Position numbers and translations under genes: made by a program. Below, one piece after another: positions 7,274 through 15,670 of a stretch of 35,026 bases of DNA (position 1 is the first letter of the stretch; each line of letters begins with the position of its first letter). The stretch spans positions 1 to 35,026 of the forward strand of contig BJOX01000068.1 in NCBI GenBank assembly GCA_009731375.1. Reading direction: 5' to 3'. This stretch comes from Paulinella micropora. Taxonomy: Eukaryota > Cercozoa > Imbricatea > Euglyphida. The notes under the pieces were generated by a model that saw only the letters and a program-made list of their open reading frames with translations, was not told the DNA's origin and did not search any database.

Positions 7274-8628
7274 TAAAAGCCCTTGATGCGGTTAATACCG
7301 AATTTTTGAATTATGATGTGATTATATGCTCGCCGAGTGTCCAATCTGGTATTTCGTTTTATGTCCCGAATTATATTTATCAAATATTCGGCCTGTTTTG
7401 TAATCTGTCGGCGAATGCGATCGCTTCAACTCAAATGCTCGGGCGAGTTAGAAACCCAATAAACCCCGAGCTCATTGTATCAATCCAGATGTCAAATGCT
7501 TATATCATTTATAAGAACCCCGCTGAATACTTTGATTATATCAGAATTAACCGAAAGCACATTTCAAAGAAATCAATGGAACAAGTCCTTATTCAAATCG
7601 CGGGCGTTGGTAATATCAAATATAACAAATATGACCATATACAACTTATAACAAACCCGTTTGTGTGTGAAATCGTGGATTTTAAAATCAAACAATCAAA
7701 CGAGAAAAAGACATTCGTGCGGGACTTCATAAACCTTCAAGTCGTGGAGGGTATCAAATGCGAATATTTGGATTTTGATATCTCACAAACCGAAAAAAAG
7801 CAAATCAAGCAAGAATTCAAAGATGCTAAAATTAGGAACGATGAGAAGGGAGCCAAAGAAAAAGCAGAAGCCCCAAATCTTACGGCCGAAGAATTGAAAG
7901 ATATCAACAAGCGACAGCGGAGAAATATCGCCGATGTATCGCCCGAAGAAATAATCGCAAAAGAAAAGTATTATTTAAAAAAGGTATATGGATTGCCCGA
8001 CAATATTGAAAATGAGACTTCATTCTTCTTTGAATACTCACCGCCCGCAATACAGCAAATATTTCAACACCGTCGGATATACTGCGAAGGATATGACCAA
8101 GGACTGAAAAAAATAAGAGATAAAGAGATTAAAAAGGAAGTATCTCAGAACAGGTTAAGGGAAACCGAAACAATGATATATACACGAGAAGCAGGCGAGG
8201 CGATGGTGCGGTCAATGTTATATGTCCCGAAATATCAGAAGCACAAAAAACTTTTAAGCTTGATTGATTTATTAGGTTTCAAGACATTAAACTCTGATAT
8301 ATTAATCAAAAAGAATGATATGATGGCGGGAATTAAATCATTTTTACAAACTCAAAAAGACCATAAGGAACTAGTCCAGATACTCGGAAAGAAGCAAGAG
8401 AAGGCGAAGACCCTAAAAACACCAGGAACAAACCCAAGATATTTGAAAATAATGATTGATTTCTTTAATCCTTCATTAATGGACGAATTTGGCATTAAGA
8501 TAAAGAAAACGGGCAACGAATACGAACTCATTGATTTGAACAACGAACGATTTAGAACACTTGAAGACGAGCCCGCTTATTATAAAGGAATATATCGGCC
8601 GTTGATTACACCATACCGAGAAATATAA
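7252..8628 (+). CDS. Origin-binding-protein helicase, C-terminal part (after frameshift)
   Basis: Continuation of the preceding gene in the -1 frame. From 7252 it reads DNATEPVIKALDAV and then helicase motifs V and VI: IICSPSVQSGISF and QMLGRVRNP, characteristic of origin-binding-protein helicases. About 400 helical residues without recognised motifs complete the protein. Loss of one base from a GG pair near 7251-7252 explains the break; the site is not a slippery heptamer. There is no ATG at the head of this piece. Either the copy is disabled or the consensus has an indel. Confidence 0.8.
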   Translation, partial: DNATEPVIKALDAVNTEFLNYDVIICSPSVQSGISFYVPNYIYQIFGLFCNLSANAIASTQMLGRVRNPINPELIVSIQMSNAYIIYKNPAEYFDYIRINRKHISKKSMEQVLIQIAGVGNIKYNKYDHIQLITNPFVCEIVDFKIKQSNEKKTFVRDFINLQVVEGIKCEYLDFDISQTEKKQIKQEFKDAKIRNDEKGAKEKAEAPNLTAEELKDINKRQRRNIADVSPEEIIAKEKYYLKKVYGLPDNIENETSFFFEYSPPAIQQIFQHRRIYCEGYDQGLKKIRDKEIKKEVSQNRLRETETMIYTREAGEAMVRSMLYVPKYQKHKKLLSLIDLLGFKTLNSDILIKKNDMMAGIKSFLQTQKDHKELVQILGKKQEKAKTLKTPGTNPRYLKIMIDFFNPSLMDEFGIKIKKTGNEYELIDLNNERFRTLEDEPAYYKGIYRPLITPYREI

Positions 8629-8746
8629 GGTAATGAATTAAATCTTTGATATTTTTTTTTATGATGAGCAAACGAGCCAAAACCCCGAATTTAAGGGGGG
8701 AAATTACCCGGCCATTTTGTTATATTTTAATAAGAAAAGGGATAAA

Positions 8747-8827
8747 TTTCCCGGGTGAATTGGTATCAAACGAATGAAAGGGGCCCGAAAAAGGGGATGA
8801 AATTTTCCCGGGTGAATTGGTATCAAA
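8747..8827 (+). repeat. Iteron-like doublet 2 (8747-8770 and 8804-8827)
   Basis: Two copies of the 24-mer with the CCCGGG core and GTATCAAA end, same orientation as doublet 1, starts 57 bp apart. It is preceded by TTACCCGGCCATTTTG at 8704. Confidence 0.88.
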
Positions 8828-8958
8828 CAACCAAACGGAGCCGATTAGAGGAGCGAGCAGACATACCCGAGACACACCCGAGAAACGAGCCAAAACACCG
8901 AATTTAAGGGGCGAAATTACCCGGCCATTTGTTATATTTTAATAAGAAAAGGGATAAA

Positions 8959-9038
8959 TTTCCCGGGTGAATTGGTATCAAACGAATGAAAGGAGCCGAT
9001 TGGAGAAGCGAAAATTTCCCGGGTGAATTGGTATCAAA
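8959..9038 (+). repeat. Iteron-like doublet 3 (8959-8982 and 9015-9038)
   Basis: Two more copies of the same 24-mer, starts 56 bp apart, with the spacer GGAGCCGATTGGAGAAGCG also seen near doublet 1. The accompanying TTACCCGGCCATTT block starts at 8917. Confidence 0.88.
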
Positions 9039-9118
9039 CGAACGAAAGGAAGGCAAAAAGGGGTGAGCAGTTGAAGAAAATGAAAACGAAGGGATAACAA
9101 AGGGAGCAGAGCCGAAAA

Positions 9119-9134
9119 CATATTTTAGCCCGTT
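9119..9134 (-). repeat. 16-bp inverted repeat, right copy (partner 5247-5262)
   Basis: Exact reverse complement of 5247-5262, lying 81 bp after the last iteron. Confidence 0.8.
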
Positions 9135-9280
9135 GGGTTTGAATTAAGTTGAAAAGGCTTGAAAGGGTTTGAAAAAAGGGTTTAAGGATTTGAAATATAT
9201 ATTCTTGTTTCATATTTATTTAATTTTTTTTAGATTTTTTTTATTCGTATAAATATAAGAACAAACAAAAAGCCCCCCGA

Positions 9281-9312
9281 AATCGCTCAATCGCTCAATC
9301 GCTCAATCGTTT
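9281..9312 (+). repeat. Four tandem AATCGCTC octamers (last imperfect)
   Basis: AATCGCTC repeated three times plus AATCGTTT, ending six bases before the ATG at 9318. It lies in the presumed 5' leader after a TATAAATATAAG box at about 9248. A regulatory role is possible but unproven. Confidence 0.8.
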
Positions 9313-9317
9313 AACCG

Positions 9318-9680
9318 ATGAACCTCACCCTCGTACAGTTTCTTGAAATTGATAAATATTCAAATCTGAAATTCAAAATCAAGCGAACTCAAAAAGATGA
9401 ATTCAAGCTAATGACAAAGCTCCAAACTGTGATATCGCAAAAGTATCACACCGCGAACAATCCGATATACACCGCACAGTCGGGCGACCTCCTGATTAAG
9501 TTTTATAAAGTCAATAACTTCAAATTCGTTGAAAATGGTCTTTATAATTTTGAATTCAAGACGGTTGAGAAAGAAGCCGAAAAAGCCAACAAGAAGAAAT
9601 ATATCGTGCTCAAAATCACCAACACCCACGAATTCGTGGAGCTCGCAGAAATCAACGAGAAGGATGTCGCCCTTATATAA
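9318..9680 (+). CDS. Small beta-rich hypothetical protein
   Basis: 120 residues, with alternating hydrophobic and charged strands (LKFKIKRTQ, LLIKFYKV, YNFEFKTVE, KKYIVLKITNTHEFVEL). This could be an OB-fold or another small barrel, so a single-strand-binding or replication accessory role is possible. That guess rests on predicted strand pattern and position next to the iteron region, not on a recognised motif. It starts at 9318, after the octamer repeat. The next gene follows closely on the same strand. Confidence 0.6.
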   Translation: MNLTLVQFLEIDKYSNLKFKIKRTQKDEFKLMTKLQTVISQKYHTANNPIYTAQSGDLLIKFYKVNNFKFVENGLYNFEFKTVEKEAEKANKKKYIVLKITNTHEFVELAEINEKDVALI

Positions 9681-9730
9681 AAATGTTTTACCATTTGAAA
9701 AAGTGTCTCAACTATAATATATATGGGGGG

Positions 9731-10201
9731 ATGTCCATATTAACGGCCCCACCGCTACCCGCGACACCCACCCCGAGACCACCAAGGAGCCGACCGCGAA
9801 CCCCACCACCGAAGCCACCACCAACGGCCGACGACGATTTAGAACTGACCATAGACAGCCCCCTAAGCGAGCGCGACTTAGCGACGGCCGAGAAGTTGGT
9901 TTTTAAAACTTGCTTTAAGTGTGGTTGCGAGTTTTTGACCGATAAAACGAAACGGTTTAAGAATTGCGAGCCGTGCCGCCGAATGAACAAAAACAAAAAA
10001 AGAATAGATGTTTTTAATGAAACCCTTGACCGCTTAAACGGCGACGACACAGACCCAGCCGAAGAAATTGACCAAATAATCGCCAGATATAAGGAGCTCA
10101 TTCGGGTCGCTGGTGAAGATAATCAATTATTAATTAAGGCGATTAATATGAGAATAAAGGAATTAATCAATCATTTCATATTGTGCTTTGAAAATGAATA
10201 A
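9731..10201 (+). CDS. Pro-rich protein with CxxC zinc ribbon
   Basis: 156 residues from the ATG at 9731, which follows an AATATATATGGGG box; the frame is open from 9683 but that leader overlaps the promoter-like sequence. Residues 5-35 are a Pro/Arg-rich disordered tail. A zinc ribbon follows (TCFKCGCEF and NCEPCRRMNKNKKR: two CxxC pairs with a basic end), and the C-terminal half is helical. CxxC...CxxCR modules of this kind occur in small viral and transposon-borne DNA-binding proteins. Specific function unknown. Confidence 0.65.
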   Translation: MSILTAPPLPATPTPRPPRSRPRTPPPKPPPTADDDLELTIDSPLSERDLATAEKLVFKTCFKCGCEFLTDKTKRFKNCEPCRRMNKNKKRIDVFNETLDRLNGDDTDPAEEIDQIIARYKELIRVAGEDNQLLIKAINMRIKELINHFILCFENE

Positions 10202-10224
10202 TTAATATAATATTTTATAATTAA

Positions 10225-10274
10225 TATATTTAAACATAAAATATATAGACATTATATATAAGCACGGAGGAAAA
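10225..10274 (+). promoter_or_regulatory. Conserved 50-bp upstream module, copy 1
   Basis: TATATTTAAACATA, then ATATATAGACATTATATATA and CGGAGGAAAA, ending 20 nt before the ATG at 10294. The same 50-bp arrangement precedes the recombinase gene at 10591-10640. It probably carries a TATA-type core promoter and start region; GGAGG here should not be read as a bacterial ribosome site in a eukaryotic setting. Confidence 0.65.
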
Positions 10275-10293
10275 CGGACACAAAAAAAAGAAA

Positions 10294-10557
10294 ATGTCGC
10301 ATTTTTCATTGATACGAGACCCGGAATTGAGGCGAGCCGTTGAAGCAGTCCAAGAAGAAATAGATTTATTAGAGGGTTATATAACAAAATACAAAAACGG
10401 ACAGCCCGGCGAAGACGATATAGAAATAGCCATAAAGAGGGCCGAATATTACATAAAGGACATACAGCACGATTTTATAAGAGAGGTTTATAAAAAGCGA
10501 TTACAGACATATAAAAGCGACTTTGAAGCATATAAAACTAATAAATTCACGAAGTAA
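10294..10557 (+). CDS. Small helical protein with DPELRRA motif
   Basis: 87 residues, acidic and helical (EAVQEEIDLLEGYITKYK; DIEIAIKRAEYYIKDIQHDF). Near the start it has IRDPELRRAVEAV, sharing DPELRRA with the inverted-repeat protein at 4513-4935. It is preceded by the same 50-bp module as the recombinase gene, so the two are probably co-expressed. No family is recognised. Confidence 0.6.
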   Translation: MSHFSLIRDPELRRAVEAVQEEIDLLEGYITKYKNGQPGEDDIEIAIKRAEYYIKDIQHDFIREVYKKRLQTYKSDFEAYKTNKFTK

Positions 10558-10590
10558 TAATTAATATAAATATTTATTTTTTTTTCTAAA

Positions 10591-10640
10591 TATATTTAAA
10601 CATATAATATATAGACATTATATATAGACACGGAGGAAAA
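10591..10640 (+). promoter_or_regulatory. Conserved 50-bp upstream module, copy 2
   Basis: Near-copy of 10225-10274 (TATATTTAAACATA, AATATATAGACATTATATATA, CGGAGGAAAA), ending 15 nt before the recombinase ATG at 10656. Confidence 0.65.
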
Positions 10641-10655
10641 GAGGCACGGCAAAAA

Positions 10656-11339
10656 ATGGATTTCAAAACGATAGACTATAAGGACGATGAAGACCTTAAA
10701 GACAAAATAAGGGCAATAACTAAAAATTATTCTGATAGCCTGATAATATTGCTTATAGACCTTATAAAGCAAAAAGGAGGCAATCAAACATATTTAAAGA
10801 AAAATTTAAAATGGGTTTTAAGCACACTTCAACACATTGAAAAAGTAAATACGAAAGACAGTTATTTAACGAGGTTAAGAAAGGCTTTTAAGGAACAACA
10901 CCCGACGAAGGAAGCCGAAATTAACAAAGAATTAAAATTAACGGACGAAGAAAGAACCAAAAAGGCAACAACACAAATTAAACAGCGAAACAAGAATTTA
11001 AAAGAAATCAAGAATTACGAGCCCGCAGAGGTTTTTAAAATAATGGACACCCTGAACAAGTCTAAAAAAATGACAGACATTATAATATTGCTTCAATTAG
11101 CCACGGGGCGACGGCTTATAGAGGTTTTAAGGATTACGGGCACACCACCAGAAGCAAAAGAGCAAAAAGGATATATAGTTATTGATAAAGTAGCCAAAGA
11201 CAAGAAGGGGGCGATATCTAATATTGAAGTCCCCTTAATCCATATTTCTCATAACGATATGCGGACGGCCTGGGAAGCTGTGCGGGAGGCACTGACAGAC
11301 GAAGACAAAGAAAAAACAAACCAAGCTTTTAACAAATAA
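10656..11339 (+). CDS. Tyrosine recombinase, telomere-resolvase-like, N-terminal part
   Basis: 227 codons before a frame break. Residues ~1-110 form a helical, Lys-rich N-terminal domain. The catalytic domain begins with LQLATGRRLIEVLRITG (residues ~147-162), the box I arginine region. The double Arg and following Glu look closer to protelomerases (TelN/TelK/ResT type) than to Xer enzymes. A beta-hairpin with KDKKGAISNIEVPLI (~181-195) supplies the catalytic Lys. The rest of the active site lies in the +1 frame at 11329-11892; the combined length of ~411 residues is near ResT and shorter than phage protelomerases. A generic tyrosine integrase remains possible. Confidence 0.7.
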   Translation: MDFKTIDYKDDEDLKDKIRAITKNYSDSLIILLIDLIKQKGGNQTYLKKNLKWVLSTLQHIEKVNTKDSYLTRLRKAFKEQHPTKEAEINKELKLTDEERTKKATTQIKQRNKNLKEIKNYEPAEVFKIMDTLNKSKKMTDIIILLQLATGRRLIEVLRITGTPPEAKEQKGYIVIDKVAKDKKGAISNIEVPLIHISHNDMRTAWEAVREALTDEDKEKTNQAFNK

Positions 11340-11892
11340 ATACGATGCGAGAATAGCAAAACGAATGAGGGAATTATTCAACGACGAAAAAGCTAGCAGT
11401 CATTTAGCCCGCAAAATATATGGGGCCTTAGCTTATAGAGAATATGCCCCCGCGAATATGGACAGAAGCATATTTTTAAGCAAAGTATTAGGACACGTAG
11501 AAGAAAGCGAGGCGAGCCGAAATTATGCGAACATAAAAGCCCGAACCCCCGCAATAGCAACCGAACCACAAGCACGGCAAGCACTGGACAAATTAGAAAA
11601 CAAAATCAACACATTAGAGGACAAAGTAGCGGGATTAAATGCTAATCTGCCAAAAGATGTTATAGATGCCTTAGCGATAATAAAAGCGATGAAGGACAGA
11701 AAGATAAATATAAGCAATAGAAAAATTAGAGACTTTGCACGGGTGGGAAGTGTGAAAGCAAAATTCATAAGCGACATAGCCAAAGGCAAACAACCACACG
11801 AAGCAGGAAAAACGAAACCAAGGAAGAAGAACAACGAAGAACCAATTTTGAGACGAAGCGAACGATTAAAGAAGCAACCAGAAAAAAAATAA
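11329..11892 (+). CDS. Tyrosine recombinase, C-terminal catalytic part (after frameshift)
   Basis: Reads on from the preceding gene in the +1 frame; removing one T from TTTT at 11325-11328 would join them. It contains SHLARKIYGALAY (His-x-x-Arg, box II), FLSKVLGHVEES (box II His of the GH motif) and a probable nucleophile Tyr in SRNYANI, ten residues after that His, where nine is usual. The pattern of RKIY, aromatic-rich helix and ILGH/VLGH then Y fits telomere resolvases. A heptad coiled coil (LDKLENKINTLEDKVAGL) and a basic tail with LRRSERLKKQP follow. The break means this copy is disabled, miscalled or frameshifts. Confidence 0.7.
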   Translation, partial: LTNKYDARIAKRMRELFNDEKASSHLARKIYGALAYREYAPANMDRSIFLSKVLGHVEESEASRNYANIKARTPAIATEPQARQALDKLENKINTLEDKVAGLNANLPKDVIDALAIIKAMKDRKINISNRKIRDFARVGSVKAKFISDIAKGKQPHEAGKTKPRKKNNEEPILRRSERLKKQPEKK

Positions 11893-12275
11893 ACTATATC
11901 AATTTTTTTAAGTGTGGGCCGATACACCAGCGAAAAAACATTAGCGACAATTAACACGGCAACGACGGACAAAACACCGCCAACCCGATTTGGTAAGAAA
12001 TCCACAAAAGACGGAAAGACGGAAAAGAGGGAAAGCAGAAAAACCAAAAAACACAGATTTTATTTTTTTGTTTTTTAGGCACACCACGGGGCACACCTTT
12101 TTTTTTAAGTGTTTAAGCCGTTTAAGGTTGTTTTTTTTGCTGGTTTTTTTTGGTTGTATCCGCGGGCACACTGTTTTTTAATGTTTTAAGCCGTTTAGGG
12201 TTGTTTTTTTGTTTTCGTATATACCTGCGACCCCTTTTTTAGGCCGTTAGAGCTTCAAAACCCTGTATTTCCGTT

Positions 12276-12278
<3 letters not shown>
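11893..12278. other. Gene-free right edge of the replicon
   Basis: No credible gene. It is purine-rich up to ~12050, then T-rich on the plus strand. Two related ~48 bp segments (about 12089-12138 and 12163-12210) share GGCACAC, a T run, GTTTAAGCCGTTTA(A/G)GG and a second T run. The sequence then passes without a gap into a (TA)n array and host-type microsatellites. Confidence 0.6.
12089..12210 (+). repeat. Imperfect ~74-bp tandem duplication near the replicon edge
   Basis: Two copies containing GGCACAC, T6-T9, TTTAAGCCGTTTA, GGTTG and a poly-T run, offset by about 74 bp. A further AGGCCGTTAGAG resembles the core at 12241. This could be terminal repeat material of the element or a regulatory array. 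Confidence 0.6.

Positions 12279-12318
<40 letters not shown>
12279..12318. repeat. (TA)n array at the replicon/host junction
   Basis: About 20 TA dinucleotides. To the left the sequence has element-type composition; to the right only host-type microsatellites occur. Confidence 0.95.
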
Positions 12319-12322
<4 letters not shown>

Positions 12323-12379
12323 AGCTCGAAGAGACAATGGTCACAGAAATCTCTGCTAACTGTGTGTGAATATCTGAAT

Positions 12380-12576
12380 GTACGTTCCTAAGTATGTATG
12401 CATGCATGTATGTATTCGTGCATGCATGCATGCATCTATCTAATCTAATGTAATCTAATCTAATCTAATCTAATCTAATCTCATCTAATCTAATCTAATC
12501 TAATCAATCCTAATCCCTATCCCTATCCCTATCCTATCCTATCCTACCTACCTACCTATCCTATCCTATCCTATCC

Positions 12577-12663
<87 letters not shown>
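12380..12663. repeat. Compound microsatellite: (TGCA/TATG), (TAATC)n, (CCCTAT)n, (TATC)n
   Basis: A graded array: ATGCATGT units, about a dozen TAATC pentamers, three CCCTAT hexamers, CCTAC/CCTAT units, and about 23 TATC tetramers ending at 12663. Neighbouring units differ by one step, suggesting stepwise slippage. Confidence 0.95.
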
Positions 12664-12665
<2 letters not shown>

Positions 12666-13125
12666 ATGCGCAGCTGGGCGAGAGTCGCTATACATATACA
12701 TAGTATCAAATACACATACACAAGGTCATACATATACATATACAGATACACACACATACTCCCTTCTTCCTCCCCTTCCATTCCGCATCAATGCATACAT
12801 GCAAGCATACATACACATACATACATACATACAATCATACATACGCACATACACGAACATATTCAGGCACTTGCATGCATAAATACACACGTATACATGC
12901 ATACACACATACATACATACATACCATGATACCGAGCATGCAAGCATACATACCGTAATAGTATTTTATGCGGTAAGCCAAAGATTTGACGTGTTTTGCA
13001 GGCGAGTCGGGCCAGCGAGTCTTTATGTTTTATCATGAACCGTATACATAAAGAGGCAAAAATGCGGTATCTTTTCCGGGAACATGGCCACAGATTCCGA
13101 GAAACTTTCGCCGCATTCGCCTTCC
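12664..13125. repeat. Imperfect (CATA)n arrays with ~170 bp of low-repeat sequence
   Basis: 12690-12950 is degenerate CATA/CACA repeat. 12955-13125 is more complex, moderately GC sequence without a credible gene; the open frames here are read-through of repeats. Confidence 0.8.
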
Positions 13126-13141
13126 ATACGTATAGATAGAC

Positions 13142-13191
<50 letters not shown>

Positions 13192-13271
13192 GTAGGTAGG
13201 TAGACAGACACACGCTTTTTCTCGCACCAGGTCGTGCGAGTTAGTTACCTATCCAACCAGAGAGATAGATG

Positions 13272-13308
<37 letters not shown>

Positions 13309-13530
13309 TGCAAACCTGTTCGAAATTGGTCCCGCCCCGCGCTCTGAGTCCAAGGAAAACCTGCTCCAGATCCTGCCGGGCATTCTGCCCTAATACAATA
13401 CATAAATACATACATACATACACATACGACACATACATACGCAGAAATACATGCATACATACATACATGCATACATACATACATACATGCGTACATATGC
13501 ATACATATGTACATACATACAATATGGTAT
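13126..13530. repeat. (GATA)n arrays, two short unique inserts and (CATA)n
   Basis: (GATA)n at ~13133-13205 and ~13262-13308, and (CATA)n at ~13405-13525. The inserts at 13206-13260 and 13309-13400 (GC-rich, containing CTCGCACCAGGTCGTGCGAG, a short palindrome) look like fragments of dispersed repeats. No gene seen. Confidence 0.85.
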
Positions 13531-14403
13531 AAGATAAAATATTATGTCATGTAAATATGTATAAGATAAAAAATAATATAAAGCATAAATTATAAAATAT
13601 AATGTAGAATATATGATAGAATATAACTTGTTATCATATCACATCATACACATAGGTTCCTCATCCTTGTCGACATGTTCCTCTAGTCATGATGCAATAT
13701 AATACAATATAATATGTCATAATATAATATTATATAATATGATATAATATAATATAATATAATGTAATGTAATGTAATATAATATAATATAATATAATAT
13801 AATATAATATAATATAATATAATAATATAATATAATATAGTATAGTATAGTATAATATGATATATATAATATAATATAATATAATATAATATAATATAAT
13901 ATAATATAAGGTAATATGAAATGTAAAAAATAATTTGATATAATATAATGTAGTACAATTTAATATAATACGATAAAATGTAATGTAACACAATTCAATA
14001 TGATATGAAAAATCATTCGTTTTATATTATATTACATGAATTGGAATCATTTACTATTTTATTATTATATTATACCATCTTTTAAAAATCATATATAGTG
14101 ACATTATTTATATTCATATGAATTACATCGTGCCAGCTATGATGTAATTTTATCCAAGGTTATCTTATCTTAATCCAAATCTGCGCAATATCAATACAAC
14201 ATCAACGTACTATGATGAAATATAATATATATTAGTACAAAAAATGTAATAGAATAGAATATAATATAATGTAATATCCACAAATATTATAATACAACAC
14301 ATGACATATATATAAAATAATGTAATATAAAGTGTGCGCATACCTCGAAATTTTGTCTCGGCGCGATCGTCAAACACTACCTTCAAACATCAATCAAACA
14401 CAG
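13531..14403. repeat. AATAT/ATAAT pentanucleotide array and AT-rich flank
   Basis: About 300 bp (13690-13990) of degenerate TAATA pentamers, surrounded by AT-rich sequence with the same units decaying outward to ~14330. 14331-14403 is a short non-repetitive segment ending CAGTTTCGCATC directly before a TATC array. No coding or RNA gene seen. Confidence 0.85.
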
Positions 14404-14409
14404 TTTCGC

Positions 14410-14498
<89 letters not shown>

Positions 14499-14551
14499 CC
14501 TATCCTACCTATCCTACCTATCCAATCTATCCAATCTATCTAATCTATCTA

Positions 14552-14598
<47 letters not shown>

Positions 14599-14599
14599 C

Positions 14600-14662
<63 letters not shown>

Positions 14663-14689
14663 CTATCTATCCTATCTATCCTATCTATC

Positions 14690-14766
<77 letters not shown>
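14404..14766. repeat. (TATC)n microsatellite with CCTATC and CAATC variants
   Basis: Around 360 bp of TATC tetramers, with two internal blocks where the unit is extended to CCTATCTAT or CAATCTAT. The open frames SIYLSIYL in several phases are artefacts of this repeat. Confidence 0.97.
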
Positions 14767-15240
<474 letters not shown>

Positions 15241-15277
15241 GCTGTTGCACCAAACCGGAGTTTTTAGGCCTTGCAAA

Positions 15278-15392
15278 CAATAATAATAATAACAATGATG
15301 CAAATAATAGTTGCAACAATAAAGATTAATAATAATAATAATAATGATAATAATAATAATAATAGGGACGACAACAATAGCAACAATAGCAA

Positions 15393-15446
<54 letters not shown>

Positions 15447-15482
15447 CAGCAGCAGCAGTAGTAGTAGAGTAGTAGTAGTAGC

Positions 15483-15574
<92 letters not shown>

Positions 15575-15603
15575 TAATAATAATAATAATAATAATAATG
15601 ATA
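15278..15603. repeat. (TAA)n/(TAG)n trinucleotide array
   Basis: TAA units with CAA and GAA variants, switching to a ~130 bp TAG/CAG block (15393-15521) and back to TAA. It ends directly at the tail of a minus-strand SINE. Confidence 0.95.
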
Positions 15604-15670
15604 GTGCTTCTCTGTCAATGGCTGATGCATTTCTGCACATGCGCCTCCATCGTCTCACCCGTGAGGGGAG
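15604..15670 (-). repeat. SINE-A copy, truncated by assembly gap
   Basis: 67 bp of the 3' end of the tRNA-derived SINE (minus strand), identical base for base to 15937-16003 on the other side of the gap. The N run 15671-15885 follows immediately. Confidence 0.85.

Larger units (their letters stand above)
8629..9317. other. Non-coding iteron region downstream of the helicase (candidate replication origin)
   Basis: 689 bp without a credible gene. It carries two further copies of the ~150 bp module (about 8704-8861 and 8917-9066), the right copy of the 16-bp inverted repeat, AT-rich stretches at 9190-9250, and an octanucleotide tandem repeat just before the next gene. Confidence 0.75.

Noticed and set aside
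5021-9066. CRISPR-like array in the iteron modules
   Set aside because: Repeats are in related modules with conserved, not variable, spacers, and the setting is eukaryotic.
10266-10270. GGAGG before 10294 and at 10632 as bacterial ribosome binding sites
   Set aside because: They sit inside a conserved 50-bp AT-rich module, 16-24 nt from the ATGs, and other genes of the element lack such a site; the host signals are eukaryotic.
11523-12171. Minus-strand ORFs of 174 and 76 codons over the recombinase end and right edge
   Set aside because: They oppose the motif-bearing recombinase frame and consist of hydrophobic or basic low-complexity sequence.
1-12278. Polinton, virophage or adintovirus capsid, protease, packaging ATPase or retroviral-type integrase
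   Set aside because: I looked for such genes among all frames and found none; they may lie left of the window, so a named virus class is not assigned.
12437-12540. Telomeric repeat (TAATC, CCCTAT)
   Set aside because: Neither unit matches a common telomere repeat, and the block grades into TATC microsatellite.
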